Source of the DNA: Oscillospiraceae bacterium
GTDB taxonomy: Bacteria; Bacillota; Clostridia; Oscillospirales; Ruminococcaceae
Assembly: GCA_022835495.1 (NCBI GenBank)
Contig: BQOK01000001.1
Location: 1,302,001 to 1,366,000 of the forward strand
Direction of reading: 5' to 3'
Length of the DNA stretch: 64,000 bases
Shown: positions 52,030-60,130 of the stretch, piece by piece
Numbering within the stretch: position 1 is the first letter of the stretch
Layout of the letters: every line of letters starts with the position of its first letter
Notes under the pieces: generated by a model
Databases searched by the model: none
What the model was told of the DNA's origin: nothing
What the model saw: the letters and a program-made list of their open reading frames with translations, nothing else
Program-made: the position numbers and the translations under genes

Positions 52030-53805
52030 TCAGATCACATGGTAGCGCTGCATGAGCTCCTCGATGACAGTGCCGTGCATCTTTTTGAGCGCCTTGTTCA
52101 TCACAAAACGCAGCATGAAGGGGAGTTTCATATCGGTGATCTTTTTGCCGTCGCGCATTTTTACGGTGGCGTCCAGCAGGGCGCGCACATCATACACGCT
52201 GCCCCACACCTCGGGTACGCCGCGGTCCACGTCTAAAAGGGTGTAGACCGCCTCCATGGCCGTGCGCACGGAATACTCGGTGGTGAACACAGTGTCGCGC
52301 ACGGTGTCGGCAAACTGGCCCAGGAAGGCAAAGTTCACGCAGCCCTCGGGCACCACCTGGGGCCGGTCGCCCTTGGTGCGGGGCATGAAGAACGCGGTGA
52401 TGTAGGGCATCATGCAGGGGATGCAGTGGGCCGAATTGCGTGCCATGCCCGGGATATCTTCCACGGGAACGCCCAGGTGGTAGAGCCATTCCTGGGTGAT
52501 CTCAAAGCCGGTGCACTCCCGCATGGGCTTTTTCACATAGTCGCCGGGCACATCAGTGAACAGGCCGTACACCCACACCACCAGCTGATCCTTGGGCTGA
52601 TCCTTGAAATGGGGCTGGCGGTTCACGGTCCAGCTCATGAGCCACTTGGAATCGCGGCAGGTCACGATGCCGCCGGTCACCACCTTGCCGCTGAAGGGGT
52701 CGCGCTGGCAGATCTTCTGGATGTAAGGCGGGATGCGGCCGTCCAGGGTGGTCACGGTGGCCGACTCCCAGTTGGTGGCGGGCAGGTTGGTGCAGAATTT
52801 GTCCGGGCGGCCAAAGGCGGGGTCCTGCCTGGCAATGTTGCGCCAGAGCTGCCAGCAGCCGCCCTGGCCGGGCTTTGTGTTCAGCACGGGGGCGTGGTCG
52901 TCGTCGCCCAGGGACGAGTTTTCGGTGCAGCTGCCGTTGGTCACGAACACCAGGTCGTTCTCGGTGAGGGGCAGGGTCTTTGCCTGGCCGTTCTGTTCCA
53001 GCACCAGCTGGGCGGCCACCTTTTTGGCGCCGCGCTTTTCAAACAGCACATTGGTCACGCGGGTGTTGTATACAAAATCCACGCCGTGTTTTTCCAGGTA
53101 TTCCACCATGGGCAGGATCAGCGATTCGTACTGGTTGTACTTGGTGAATTTCAGGGCCGAGAGGTCGGGCAGGCCGCCGATGTGGTGGATGAACCGCTGC
53201 ACATACAGCTTCATCTCCAGCGCGCTGTGCCAGTCCTCAAAGGCGAACATGCTGCGCCAGTACAGCCAGAAGTTGGACTTGAAGAATTCCTCGCCCAGCA
53301 CGTCGCTGATCTTTTTGTCGTACAGGTCCTCGTCTTTGGTAAAGAACAGCTGCATCAGCTCCATACAGGCCTTGTCGCTCATGGCGAACTGTTTGTCGGT
53401 GTGGGCGTCCTGGCCGCGGCGCTCGGTGACCCGCATCAGCGAATAGTTGGGGTCGGCCTTGTTCAGCCAGTAGTACTCGTCCAGCACGCTCACATCCGGG
53501 GTTTCGAGCGAGGGGATGGAGCGGAACAGGTCCCACAGGCACTCAAAATGGTTCTCCATCTCGCGGCCGCCCCGGATGATGAAGCCCTTGGTGGGGTCGC
53601 AGATGCCGTCGCAGGCGCCGCCGGGCAGGGGCAGCTCTTCCAGGATGTGGATGCGCTCGCCCTTCATCTGGCCGTCGCGCACCAAAAAGCAGGCGGCGGC
53701 CAGGCTGGCCAGGCCCGCGCCCACAAGGTAGGCCGATTTTTCGTCCACGCCCGCGGGCTTTAAGGGGCGGGCAAACGCTTCGTAATTGCCGTTGCTGTAA
53801 TACAT
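52030..53805 (-). CDS. ohyA: Oleate hydratase (MCRA family, FAD-dependent)
   Basis: 591 residues. ATG 53805 is chosen because GGGAGGTAAC lies just upstream; a further in-frame start adds 13 residues without a ribosome site. The family adds water to the cis-9 double bond of oleate or linoleate, giving 10-hydroxy fatty acids, a common trait of gut bacteria and a defence against free fatty acids. Visible: FAD loop [44 protein letters not shown] and [20 protein letters not shown]. Monocistronic; a large inverted repeat lies upstream (53911-53958). Confidence 0.95.
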   Translation of the reverse strand: MYYSNGNYEAFARPLKPAGVDEKSAYLVGAGLASLAAACFLVRDGQMKGERIHILEELPLPGGACDGICDPTKGFIIRGGREMENHFECLWDLFRSIPSLETPDVSVLDEYYWLNKADPNYSLMRVTERRGQDAHTDKQFAMSDKACMELMQLFFTKDEDLYDKKISDVLGEEFFKSNFWLYWRSMFAFEDWHSALEMKLYVQRFIHHIGGLPDLSALKFTKYNQYESLILPMVEYLEKHGVDFVYNTRVTNVLFEKRGAKKVAAQLVLEQNGQAKTLPLTENDLVFVTNGSCTENSSLGDDDHAPVLNTKPGQGGCWQLWRNIARQDPAFGRPDKFCTNLPATNWESATVTTLDGRIPPYIQKICQRDPFSGKVVTGGIVTCRDSKWLMSWTVNRQPHFKDQPKDQLVVWVYGLFTDVPGDYVKKPMRECTGFEITQEWLYHLGVPVEDIPGMARNSAHCIPCMMPYITAFFMPRTKGDRPQVVPEGCVNFAFLGQFADTVRDTVFTTEYSVRTAMEAVYTLLDVDRGVPEVWGSVYDVRALLDATVKMRDGKKITDMKLPFMLRFVMNKALKKMHGTVIEELMQRYHVI

Positions 53806-53910
53806 ACTTGTTACCTCCCATGTTTGGCGGGGCTTTTGAGCCACCGGTTTTTCCCTATGGCCCCATGATAGCCCGCGGCCGGGCGCGGCGCAATGAACAA
53901 GGGCGGGCGC

Positions 53911-53958
53911 CTGTCGAAAAATGCTACAGGCGGGGCCGGCCGTAGCATTTTTCGACAG
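53911..53958. repeat. 17-bp perfect inverted repeat upstream of oleate hydratase
   Basis: CTGTCGAAAAATGCTAC (53911-53927) and its exact complement (53942-53958) flank a 14-base G+C-rich spacer. A minus-strand -10-like TATCAT with TTGCGC 17 bp upstream (53893-53865) lies between it and the gene, so it could be an operator, a leaderless hairpin or a small repeat element. Confidence 0.75.
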
Positions 53959-53988
53959 AACGGCCGGTCTGTAAAAAGGAAGAGAGGA

Positions 53989-54033
53989 TTAACAAATAGG
54001 ACTGACCTATTATATAATTAGGTTAGTCCTATT
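53989..54033 (+). promoter_or_regulatory. Promoter wrapped by a 39-bp palindromic operator
   Basis: TTAACA (53989-53994), 18 bp, TATAAT (54013-54018). The -10 lies in the spacer between 15-bp arms at 53995-54009 and 54019-54033 that match with one mismatch. A repressor bound here would cover the -10; the small DNA-binding protein encoded next is the obvious candidate. Confidence 0.75.
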
Positions 54034-54052
54034 TCCGCAGGGAGGTGATTTA

Positions 54053-54232
54053 CTGGAAACGGGCAAAAAGAGAGGCCCCAAGACGGATAATCCCAAACCG
54101 TATAAAATAGGCGTAAAGATCGATGCAAAGTCAAAAAAAATACTTGACGCCTATTGTGAACAAGAAACGGTATCTGCTGCCGAAGCAGTAAGACGAGGGA
54201 TATCCCGATTGGAACCCGACCTCAAAAAATAA
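54053..54232 (+). CDS. Small ribbon-helix-helix-type DNA-binding protein with CTG start
   Basis: 59 residues. No ATG, GTG or TTG is available; CTG 54053 sits five bases after GGGAGGTGA. The sequence (KRGPKTDNPKPYKIGVKID, then helices around LDAYCEQETVSAAEAVRRGI) resembles short Arc/MetJ-type regulators common in Clostridia. It probably represses itself through the 39-bp palindrome at 53995-54033. Lower G+C than the surroundings suggests recent arrival. No toxin partner is evident; the next gene is unrelated by sequence. A stem (54234-54244 with 54262-54272) follows the stop. Confidence 0.7.
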   Translation: METGKKRGPKTDNPKPYKIGVKIDAKSKKILDAYCEQETVSAAEAVRRGISRLEPDLKK

Positions 54233-54375
54233 AGGAAGCGGCGTCCTCCCAACAAGAAAACACGCCGCTTCCCCAGCCCACATATGCCCGAAGGCAGATG
54301 CAGCGTAAATATTATACCATGCGCTGCAGACCCTTTCAAGCAATGTGGGGCGACCGACTGAAAGGAAGCGTGTTT

Positions 54376-54657
54376 ATGATTATCCGGCAGTTAAAGGAAA
54401 CGCAGTTTGAGCATCTCCACAATGCTTTGATCATGAAAGCCCACGCCGAGCCGTTGGACGCGAGCTATACTGTAAACATGACCATCAACGGTGCGGAATA
54501 TGCTGTTAAGGTGCAACCGGAGCAGCACAACAAAATGGCGGTGCTGCAGGCCCTGCGCATCTTCCGTGAGGAATATGGGCCCAACTTTGAGCTCATCACC
54601 AACGGAACTGTATTATCCGCACTTTTGGAAATCCTGATTTACCAAGGGGGGCATTAA
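54376..54657 (+). CDS. Unrecognised 93-residue protein
   Basis: ATG 54376 behind GAAAGGAAG gives MIIRQLKETQFEHLHNALIM; longer forms lack a ribosome site. Soluble, no signal peptide, with strands around YTVNMTINGAEYAVKV followed by helices. It may share a transcript with the ribbon-helix-helix gene 140 bp upstream, but a stem-loop lies between. No family recognised. Confidence 0.55.
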   Translation: MIIRQLKETQFEHLHNALIMKAHAEPLDASYTVNMTINGAEYAVKVQPEQHNKMAVLQALRIFREEYGPNFELITNGTVLSALLEILIYQGGH

Positions 54658-54738
54658 CAGGCGGCGCTCTTAGCGTTCCGCAAATCCCTGCGAAAGCGCG
54701 GCGGGGCTGCCGCAAAAGGCAGGAATGCCCAAAAAGAA

Positions 54739-54786
54739 AAACAAGGGCGGGCTGCATCCCTTTGAGGAGCCCGCCCGCCCTTGTTT
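54739..54786 (+). terminator. Intrinsic terminator
   Basis: A 14-bp stem AAACAAGGGCGGGC (54739-54752) with its complement (54773-54786), ending in TTGTTT; serves the small gene upstream and possibly the ABC operon from the other side. Confidence 0.75.
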
Positions 54787-54873
54787 ATATGGAAGCAATT
54801 TGCAGGGGAAAACAAAGGCCGGGAGGGCAGGGAAAACCGGCAGCTGCGTTTTTGGAAAGGGCGAAGCGGCTTT

Positions 54874-56499
54874 TTACTTGACCCGGAAGGTCCGGGGGGC
54901 CAGCCGATAAACGAGCGCCAGCGCGCCGGCGATGTAAAGAACGGTAAAGCCCAGCACCGCCAGGGTAAAGGCGAGGCCCCCCACCTTGATCTGCAGGCAC
55001 AAAAAGCACAGGGTATACATGAACAGGTTCACGGCCGAGTAAAAGGGGTTTTTTACCTTCAGGCTTTCGGAATAGGGCTGGAAAATATAGTACAGGCACA
55101 GATGGTGCGCGGTGAACAGCACCGACAGCAGCAGCACCGCCGCGCAGAAGAGCAGAAAGTCCGCCGCCAGGAGCGGCGCGCCGCACAAAAGGCAGAAGCC
55201 CGCGGCCGCAAGGCACACGGCCGCCGCAATGGCCAGGTCGTAGAGGGCGACGCGGACCAGGCGGATCCGGAAATTTTTCAGGATCGTTTGAGGGCGGCGG
55301 TACCAGGCATAGCGCAGCATATCCTTATCGCAGTTGTAGAACATGGCGCGGCCCGCCTTGTCGGCCACGGTCATGAAATACATGATATAGATAAACAGCG
55401 GAAGCCGGGCGGCAAGGTTCCGGCTGAGCTGCACCGCCGCGCCCCGGTTTACAAAAAAGAATACCACGCCCGCCGCGAACAGCGCCCCGGCCGCGGCCAG
55501 CCGGTAGTACACCGGCTTTACCAGCTGCCGCCGGTGCCGGGCAAAGAAGAGGGCGTTCAAATACGAGTAGCCCCGCAGCGCCCGGAGCTTGGCCTCCTTT
55601 GCGCGGGGCACAGCCGCATCTTTTTCCTGCATCTCCACCTCTTTTACGGCGGTGGCGGAGGACGAGGACTTGAGCATGGTGGCGAGCAGGAAATTGAGGT
55701 CGATGGAGCGGTGGAACTTGCTCTCGTAGCCGCGGTAGCCCAGGGTGATATACCATAGCGCCGCCCCGCCCAAAAGCGTGTACAGCGCCGCGCATGCCGG
55801 GTGCAGCAGCACCGCCGCCAGCGGCCAGCCCCAGCCCAGCGCAAGGGGGAGATAGGCCCCCGCGAGCCCGAGCGCGATCATGGCCCAGCTGTATGCCATG
55901 CTGCGCGAGATCACCCTGCCGGTGCGGTCGAACACGAACAGCTGGAATGCCTCGCCCAGCATGCGGAAGGAAAGCAGCATCAGCCAGGCAAAAAAGCCCT
56001 GCAAAAGCGTTCCGCCAAGCAGGCGGGCAAACACCAGCAGCCAGGGCAGGTAGTACGCAAAGAACGGCAGATATTTAAAGGCCAGGTAGCCCTGCACATA
56101 GCTGCGCGCATTGAGGCGCATGTGCTTGATGCAGACGACCTTGTCGCGGGTGACGGTGAAGATCTGGCTGTCGCCGAAGGCGCCCAGCACACAGTTCAGG
56201 AAGAACAGGATCTGCACCATGGCGGCGGCACCTTGGCCCTGGGCCACCCGCCCCCCGGCCAGCGCGGGCAGCAGGGGCAGCACCACAAAGACCAGCAGGT
56301 AAAGGGGCTTTGCGCAAAAATCGGCGAGCTGGCGCAGGATTACCGCGGCCACCGTGAGACCTTTTTTGAGCCCATAGCGGGAATAGATATCCTCCGGCAG
56401 AAGGCGACCGATCAGCCAGAGCCGTTTGAAATAGTAGCAGAAGGCGTTTACCCCCAGGGCGGCCTTCATGCCGGCGATCTGTTTCAGGGTGTCAATCAT
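54874..56499 (-). CDS. ABC-2-like exporter membrane subunit
   Basis: 541 residues with about ten hydrophobic segments and no ATPase motifs. Its start overlaps the end of the ATPase gene by 8 bp, so the two form one transporter. It does not match a well-known permease family by eye; size and pairing resemble ABC-2 exporters of lipids or antimicrobials. The leader peptide and attenuator upstream of the operon suggest that expression responds to translation stress. Confidence 0.7.
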   Translation of the reverse strand: MIDTLKQIAGMKAALGVNAFCYYFKRLWLIGRLLPEDIYSRYGLKKGLTVAAVILRQLADFCAKPLYLLVFVVLPLLPALAGGRVAQGQGAAAMVQILFFLNCVLGAFGDSQIFTVTRDKVVCIKHMRLNARSYVQGYLAFKYLPFFAYYLPWLLVFARLLGGTLLQGFFAWLMLLSFRMLGEAFQLFVFDRTGRVISRSMAYSWAMIALGLAGAYLPLALGWGWPLAAVLLHPACAALYTLLGGAALWYITLGYRGYESKFHRSIDLNFLLATMLKSSSSATAVKEVEMQEKDAAVPRAKEAKLRALRGYSYLNALFFARHRRQLVKPVYYRLAAAGALFAAGVVFFFVNRGAAVQLSRNLAARLPLFIYIMYFMTVADKAGRAMFYNCDKDMLRYAWYRRPQTILKNFRIRLVRVALYDLAIAAAVCLAAAGFCLLCGAPLLAADFLLFCAAVLLLSVLFTAHHLCLYYIFQPYSESLKVKNPFYSAVNLFMYTLCFLCLQIKVGGLAFTLAVLGFTVLYIAGALALVYRLAPRTFRVK

Positions 56500-57202
56500 G
56501 GTGTTCCTCGTCTTTCAGCATCCCGATGATCTCGGCCTCAAAATCCCCGCTTTTCAGGGTTTGGCTGTCCACCTGCCGCAGGCGCCCATCGCTCAGCACC
56601 GCGATCTCGTCGCACAGGTCGGTGGCCAGCTGCAGAATGTGGGTGGAAAAAATGATCACGTGGTCCTGCCGCAGCTCCCGCAGCAGCTGCTTGATCTCCA
56701 GCGCCACCACCACGTCGAAGGAGGTCAGCGGTTCGTCCAGCAGGATCACCGGCGGCCGGGCAACAATGAACAGGAGCATCTGCACCTTGTTTTTCATGCC
56801 GTGGGAGTAGCCCTTGATCAACCGGTGCCGGTCCTCTTTGTCGATGTTTACCAGATCAAAATAGTCGTCGATGGTGCGGTCCGGGGAGACCTTATCCCGG
56901 TTTACGTCCATGTAAAAGCGCAGAAATTCATAGCCGGTCAAAAAATCCGGCAGCACCGGGGTGGAGAACACGTACCCCACCTGTTCCGGGGCCAGGGGGC
57001 GCCCGCCGCCCTCGTCCAGGATCAGGGCGCTGCCGCCGTCCGGGGTGACTTCGTCGGTCAGGCAGTTGAACAGGGTGGTTTTGCCCGCGCCGTTGCGGCC
57101 CAGCAGGCCGTAGATCTTGCCCTTTTCAAAGGTGAAGGTGCAGTCTTTCAGCACCTGTTTGGAGCCGTAGCTTTTTTTGATTCCGTTCAATTGCAGTTTC
57201 AT
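56492..57202 (-). CDS. ABC transporter ATPase (exporter type)
   Basis: 236 residues from ATG 57202 behind GGAGG. Walker A GRNGAGKT (about 36-43), Walker B VILLDEP and the H-loop STHILQL are intact. The signature motif is atypical, YSHGMKNK in place of LSGGQ, as in several CcmA/ABC-2 ATPases. Its ribosome site overlaps the stop codon of a 42-residue leader ORF, so translation of the two is probably coupled. Partner: 54874-56499. Confidence 0.9.
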   Translation of the reverse strand: MKLQLNGIKKSYGSKQVLKDCTFTFEKGKIYGLLGRNGAGKTTLFNCLTDEVTPDGGSALILDEGGGRPLAPEQVGYVFSTPVLPDFLTGYEFLRFYMDVNRDKVSPDRTIDDYFDLVNIDKEDRHRLIKGYSHGMKNKVQMLLFIVARPPVILLDEPLTSFDVVVALEIKQLLRELRQDHVIIFSTHILQLATDLCDEIAVLSDGRLRQVDSQTLKSGDFEAEIIGMLKDEEHHD

Positions 57203-57213
57203 GCGGTCCTCCT

Positions 57214-57342
57214 TCATGGGGTGCAGGCACCCACAAGCGCAAAAAGGCACGGCCCCACCCTTAAAAAGCGTGCAGGCTGTGCCTTTTGGTTCGTTCGTTT
57301 TAACATTTTGCGGGGAGCAGCGTCGCCGGGGGCGTTGTCCAT
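57214..57342 (-). CDS. 42-residue leader peptide of the ABC operon
   Basis: ATG 57342 follows AAAGGAG by 11 bases. The peptide begins MDNAPGDAAPRKMLKR, has a basic middle and ends LVGACTP. Its TGA (57216-57214) overlaps the ribosome site of the ATPase gene. The attenuator hairpin 57241-57287 lies inside it, so ribosome progress would decide whether the hairpin forms. Its start shares GDAAP with the divergent leader at 57649. Confidence 0.55.
   Translation of the reverse strand: MDNAPGDAAPRKMLKRTNQKAQPARFLRVGPCLFALVGACTP
57241..57287 (-). terminator. Attenuator in the ABC operon leader
   Basis: On the minus strand AAAAGGCACAGCC (57287-57275) pairs with GGCCGTGCCTTTT (57254-57242), followed by a T-run to 57241. 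It lies between the promoter and the ATPase gene. Confidence 0.65.
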
Positions 57343-57380
57343 ACAAAAGGGGTCTCCTTTGCGGTGCGGATTTGCTGCCC

Positions 57381-57409
57381 ATTATAGCCGGTCCGACCCC
57401 ATAAAGCAA
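57381..57409 (-). promoter_or_regulatory. Promoter of the ABC operon
   Basis: TTGCTT (57409-57404), 17 bp, TATAAT (57386-57381) on the minus strand. The transcript would carry a leader of about 170 bases. Confidence 0.75.
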
Positions 57410-57604
57410 GGGCTGCGGCGCGATTTTACAAAGTTTTTACCTGGCGCGGCCCCCAAAAACAGCGGCCGGCCTGATTTTGCGAGCAAAGGGGCAAAACAGG
57501 GCGATAACGGCACGCCGCGCCCGCCGCAGGCGCAGCCACCATGCCATTTGCGCAAAAACCGCACGGCATCGCCTTTTTTGCGGCTTGCGCCGGGGCGGGC
57601 GGCC

Positions 57605-57613
57605 TGCTACAAT
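57605..57613 (+). promoter_or_regulatory. Extended -10 promoter of the CorC-type gene
   Basis: TGC TACAAT at 57605-57613, no clear -35. It is placed to drive the 18-residue leader ORF, the terminator and the transporter gene. Confidence 0.5.
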
Positions 57614-57648
57614 TCCAGTGTAGTAATTTTACATTGCGGGAGGTACCC

Positions 57649-57705
57649 ATGCAGGACGACGCCGACGGCGACGCTGCCCCTTATCACAGTATCACAAACG
57701 TTTAA
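57649..57705 (+). CDS. 18-residue acidic leader peptide before the CorC-type gene
   Basis: ATG 57649 follows GGGAGG. The peptide is MQDDADGDAAPYHSITNV, with four aspartates in the first eight residues. Its stop codon TAA (57703-57705) overlaps the left arm of a terminator (57704-57721). A ribosome finishing here would cover that arm and prevent termination. Acidic or proline-rich nascent N-termini destabilise ribosomes at low Mg2+ (known for E. coli MgtL), which fits a downstream Mg2+-related transporter. Confidence 0.6.
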   Translation: MQDDADGDAAPYHSITNV

Positions 57706-57753
57706 AAGCATTGCTGCGCTCTTTTTATGCGGGAGCGGCGGCAATGCTTTTTT
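57704..57753 (+). terminator. Leader terminator (attenuator) of the CorC-type gene
   Basis: 57704-57721 pairs with 57733-57750 (AAAAGCATTGCTGCGCTC and complement, one mispair), followed by a T-run to 57753; 74 bases before the transporter start. Confidence 0.8.
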
Positions 57754-57827
57754 GTGTTTGGGCCCCCGGCCGGCGCACACAGCGCCGCTTAAAATACAGT
57801 TTGATGAAAGAAAGGAACCACTCTGCC

Positions 57828-59081
57828 ATGCAAAGCGAAACAATCCCGCTGCTCGTTATTGTTCTTTGTGTTATTTTGTCCGCCTATTTTTCTGCCACTG
57901 AAACCGCGTTTTCCTCGCTCAGCCGCATCAAGCTCAAAAGCCTGGCCGACAAGGGCGACAAGCGGGCCGGGCTGGTGCTGCGCCTGGCGGAAAACTACGA
58001 CGCGCTGCTCTCCACCATTTTGATCGGCAACAATATTGTGAACATCGCCTCGGCCTCGCTGGCCACCGTGCTGTTCGTGCGGTTTTTGGGCGAAGAGAAC
58101 GGGCCGGGCGTTTCCACCCTTGTTACCACCGTGGTGGTGCTGATCTTTGGCGAGGTTTCGCCCAAAAGCATCGCCAAGGAATCGCCCGAGCGGTTCGCCA
58201 TGTTCTCGGCCCCGCTGCTGCGGGGGTTCATTTTCTGCCTGACCCCGGTGAACTTTTTGTTCCGGCAGTGGAAAAAGCTGCTCTCGCTGGTCTTTAAGCC
58301 TGCCGGAAACGGCGCCATCACCGAGGAAGAGCTGCTCACCTTTGTGGAAGAGGTGCAGCAGGGAGGCGGCATCGACGAGCAGGAGGGGGCGCTGATCCGC
58401 AGCGCCATCGAATTTTCCGAGCGCCGGGCCGACGAAATCATGACCCCCCGCCCGGACGTGGTGGGCGTTCCGGCCGCCGCCGCAAAAGAGGAGATCGCTG
58501 CGGTTTTTGCAAAGACGGGCTTTTCCCGCCTGCCGGTTTACAGCGGCAGCCTGGACCACATCAGCGGCGTGATCTGCCAAAAGGATTTTCACCACACGGT
58601 ATACCACACCGACGCGGCGGTGGCCGATATTGTGCGGCCGGTGCTGTTCTGCCCGGAAAACCAAAGGATCGGCCGCCTGCTGAAAAACCTGCAAAAGGGC
58701 AAGCTGCACCTGGCCGTGGTGGTGGATGAATTTGGCGGTACCTGCGGCATTGTGACACTGGAGGACGTGCTGGAAGAGCTGGTGGGCGAGATATGGGACG
58801 AACATGACCAGGTGGTGCAGCAGATCGCCCAGACCGCCCCGGGCGAGTACACGGTGCTGGGCAGCGCGCACGTGGCCGACCTGTTTGCACTTTTGGGCCG
58901 GGAGCGGCAGTTCAGCATGGTCACGGTCAGCGGGTGGATCGTGGAAACGCTGGGCAGCCTGCCGGCGCAGGGCGACACGTTTGAAGCGCACGGCCTGCGG
59001 GTCACGGTGCTTTCTACCTTGGGCCGCCGGGTGGAAAAGGCCCGGGTGGAGGTGCTGGAAAAGCCAAAGGCGGAGCAATAA
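57828..59081 (+). CDS. CNNM/CorC (HlyC) family transporter, likely Mg2+ efflux
   Basis: 417 residues; ATG 57828 lies 11 bases after AAAGAAAGG. An N-terminal CNNM membrane domain (about 10-180; SAYFSATETAFSSLSRIKL) is followed by a pair of CBS domains (about 200-330; SERRADEIMTPRPDVVGV, VVDEFGGTCGIVTLEDVLEELVGEIWDEHD) and a C-terminal CorC domain. Bacterial relatives such as MpfA and YhdP are tied to Mg2+ export or resistance. Regulation is suggested by an acidic leader peptide and terminator upstream. A bidirectional terminator follows. Confidence 0.9.
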   Translation: MQSETIPLLVIVLCVILSAYFSATETAFSSLSRIKLKSLADKGDKRAGLVLRLAENYDALLSTILIGNNIVNIASASLATVLFVRFLGEENGPGVSTLVTTVVVLIFGEVSPKSIAKESPERFAMFSAPLLRGFIFCLTPVNFLFRQWKKLLSLVFKPAGNGAITEEELLTFVEEVQQGGGIDEQEGALIRSAIEFSERRADEIMTPRPDVVGVPAAAAKEEIAAVFAKTGFSRLPVYSGSLDHISGVICQKDFHHTVYHTDAAVADIVRPVLFCPENQRIGRLLKNLQKGKLHLAVVVDEFGGTCGIVTLEDVLEELVGEIWDEHDQVVQQIAQTAPGEYTVLGSAHVADLFALLGRERQFSMVTVSGWIVETLGSLPAQGDTFEAHGLRVTVLSTLGRRVEKARVEVLEKPKAEQ

Positions 59082-59082
59082 A

Positions 59083-59114
59083 AGCGGCGCGCCCCTTTTT
59101 TGGGAGCGCGCCGC
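59083..59114. terminator. Bidirectional terminator
   Basis: AGCGGCGCGC (59083-59092) pairs with 59105-59114 around a T-rich loop, between the CorC-type gene and the convergent biosynthetic operon. Confidence 0.75.
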
Positions 59115-59137
59115 TGCGGCACAGAGAGGCTGGCCGT

Positions 59138-60130
59138 TCACGCCTCGGGCAGGTTGGGGCGGTCCTGGTCGCCGTCGGCCCGGAACATCACGAACTGTTC
59201 GGGGGCGCTGGTGAAATAGTAATAATCGGTGTTCTCGTAAAGGGGCGGGGTGAGGTAATTGGGCAGTATGTCGGCGCTGCCCTCGGCCCGCTCGCAAAAG
59301 CCCGCGGCCTCCAGCACCGCGGCGGGCAGCCCCGCGCAGTAAAGCTCGGCATATTCGGCGCCGCTGGCGAGGAGCAGCCGGTCGATGGCCTTTCCAAGGC
59401 GGGGCAGAACTTCGTCGCGGCCGATGTAATCGGCAATGCGCAGCACCTTGCCGCGGCCGCTGTCCGCCACGCGGCACACAAGGTAGGCCAGCAGCGCGCC
59501 GCTGTGCCGGGCGGCGTACACCTGATAAGCAAGGTGGGGGAATGCAAAATACCGCCGGGCCAGATACCACACGTCTTTTTTGGGGGTGTGGGGCGTTTCG
59601 GGCAGGCCCAGGGCGGCCAGCGCGCTGGGGCCGGGCACCGGCTCCAGCGCAAGGTCGCCGCCCACCGGCAGGATCGCCGGGGCCTGCACCTGCGCCAGCT
59701 GATACCGGGGCAGGGGGGCCAGGCGGTAGAAATGGCCCATGCGGCCGGCGTGCCAGCCCAAAAAGCGGTAAAGGGCCATGGTTTTGGGGCGGATGTTGTT
59801 GCAGGCCAGAACGCCCGCGCCTGCCAGGCGGGGCAGCGCGTCCATCAGTGCAAGCCCCGCGCCGTTCGCGCCCTTTTTGGCCACCCACACCGACGCCCAG
59901 AGATCCGGCCGGGGGCCCTGCGAGGCGCGGATGTAGCCCACAACCGCCAGCCATTCGCCGCCCTGCTCGGCCAGGGCGAACTGCAGCCCCTGGCCGCTGC
60001 GGTAATAAAAATCGAAGAACTCGGGCCGGTTGACCACGGGCAGCTTCCAGTCAAAGTGCAGGTTTATAAATTCCACCACCCGGCCGGCCTCTTCGGGCTT
60101 TGCCAGCCGGAACGAGGGCCCGCCGCTCAC
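59138..60130 (-). CDS. GNAT-family acetyltransferase-like protein
   Basis: 330 residues; start GTG 60130 overlaps the stop of the SDR gene (GTGA). An N-terminal GNAT domain (FRLAKPEEAGRVVEFIN; CNNIRPKTMALYRFLGW) is followed by a second, less clear acyltransferase-like half ending near TDYYYFTSAPEQFVMFR. Similar proteins accompany FkbH genes in surface polysaccharide clusters. It probably transfers the acyl group built by the operon to an amino sugar or similar acceptor; substrate unknown. Last gene of the operon. Confidence 0.75.
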   Translation of the reverse strand: MSGGPSFRLAKPEEAGRVVEFINLHFDWKLPVVNRPEFFDFYYRSGQGLQFALAEQGGEWLAVVGYIRASQGPRPDLWASVWVAKKGANGAGLALMDALPRLAGAGVLACNNIRPKTMALYRFLGWHAGRMGHFYRLAPLPRYQLAQVQAPAILPVGGDLALEPVPGPSALAALGLPETPHTPKKDVWYLARRYFAFPHLAYQVYAARHSGALLAYLVCRVADSGRGKVLRIADYIGRDEVLPRLGKAIDRLLLASGAEYAELYCAGLPAAVLEAAGFCERAEGSADILPNYLTPPLYENTDYYYFTSAPEQFVMFRADGDQDRPNLPEA

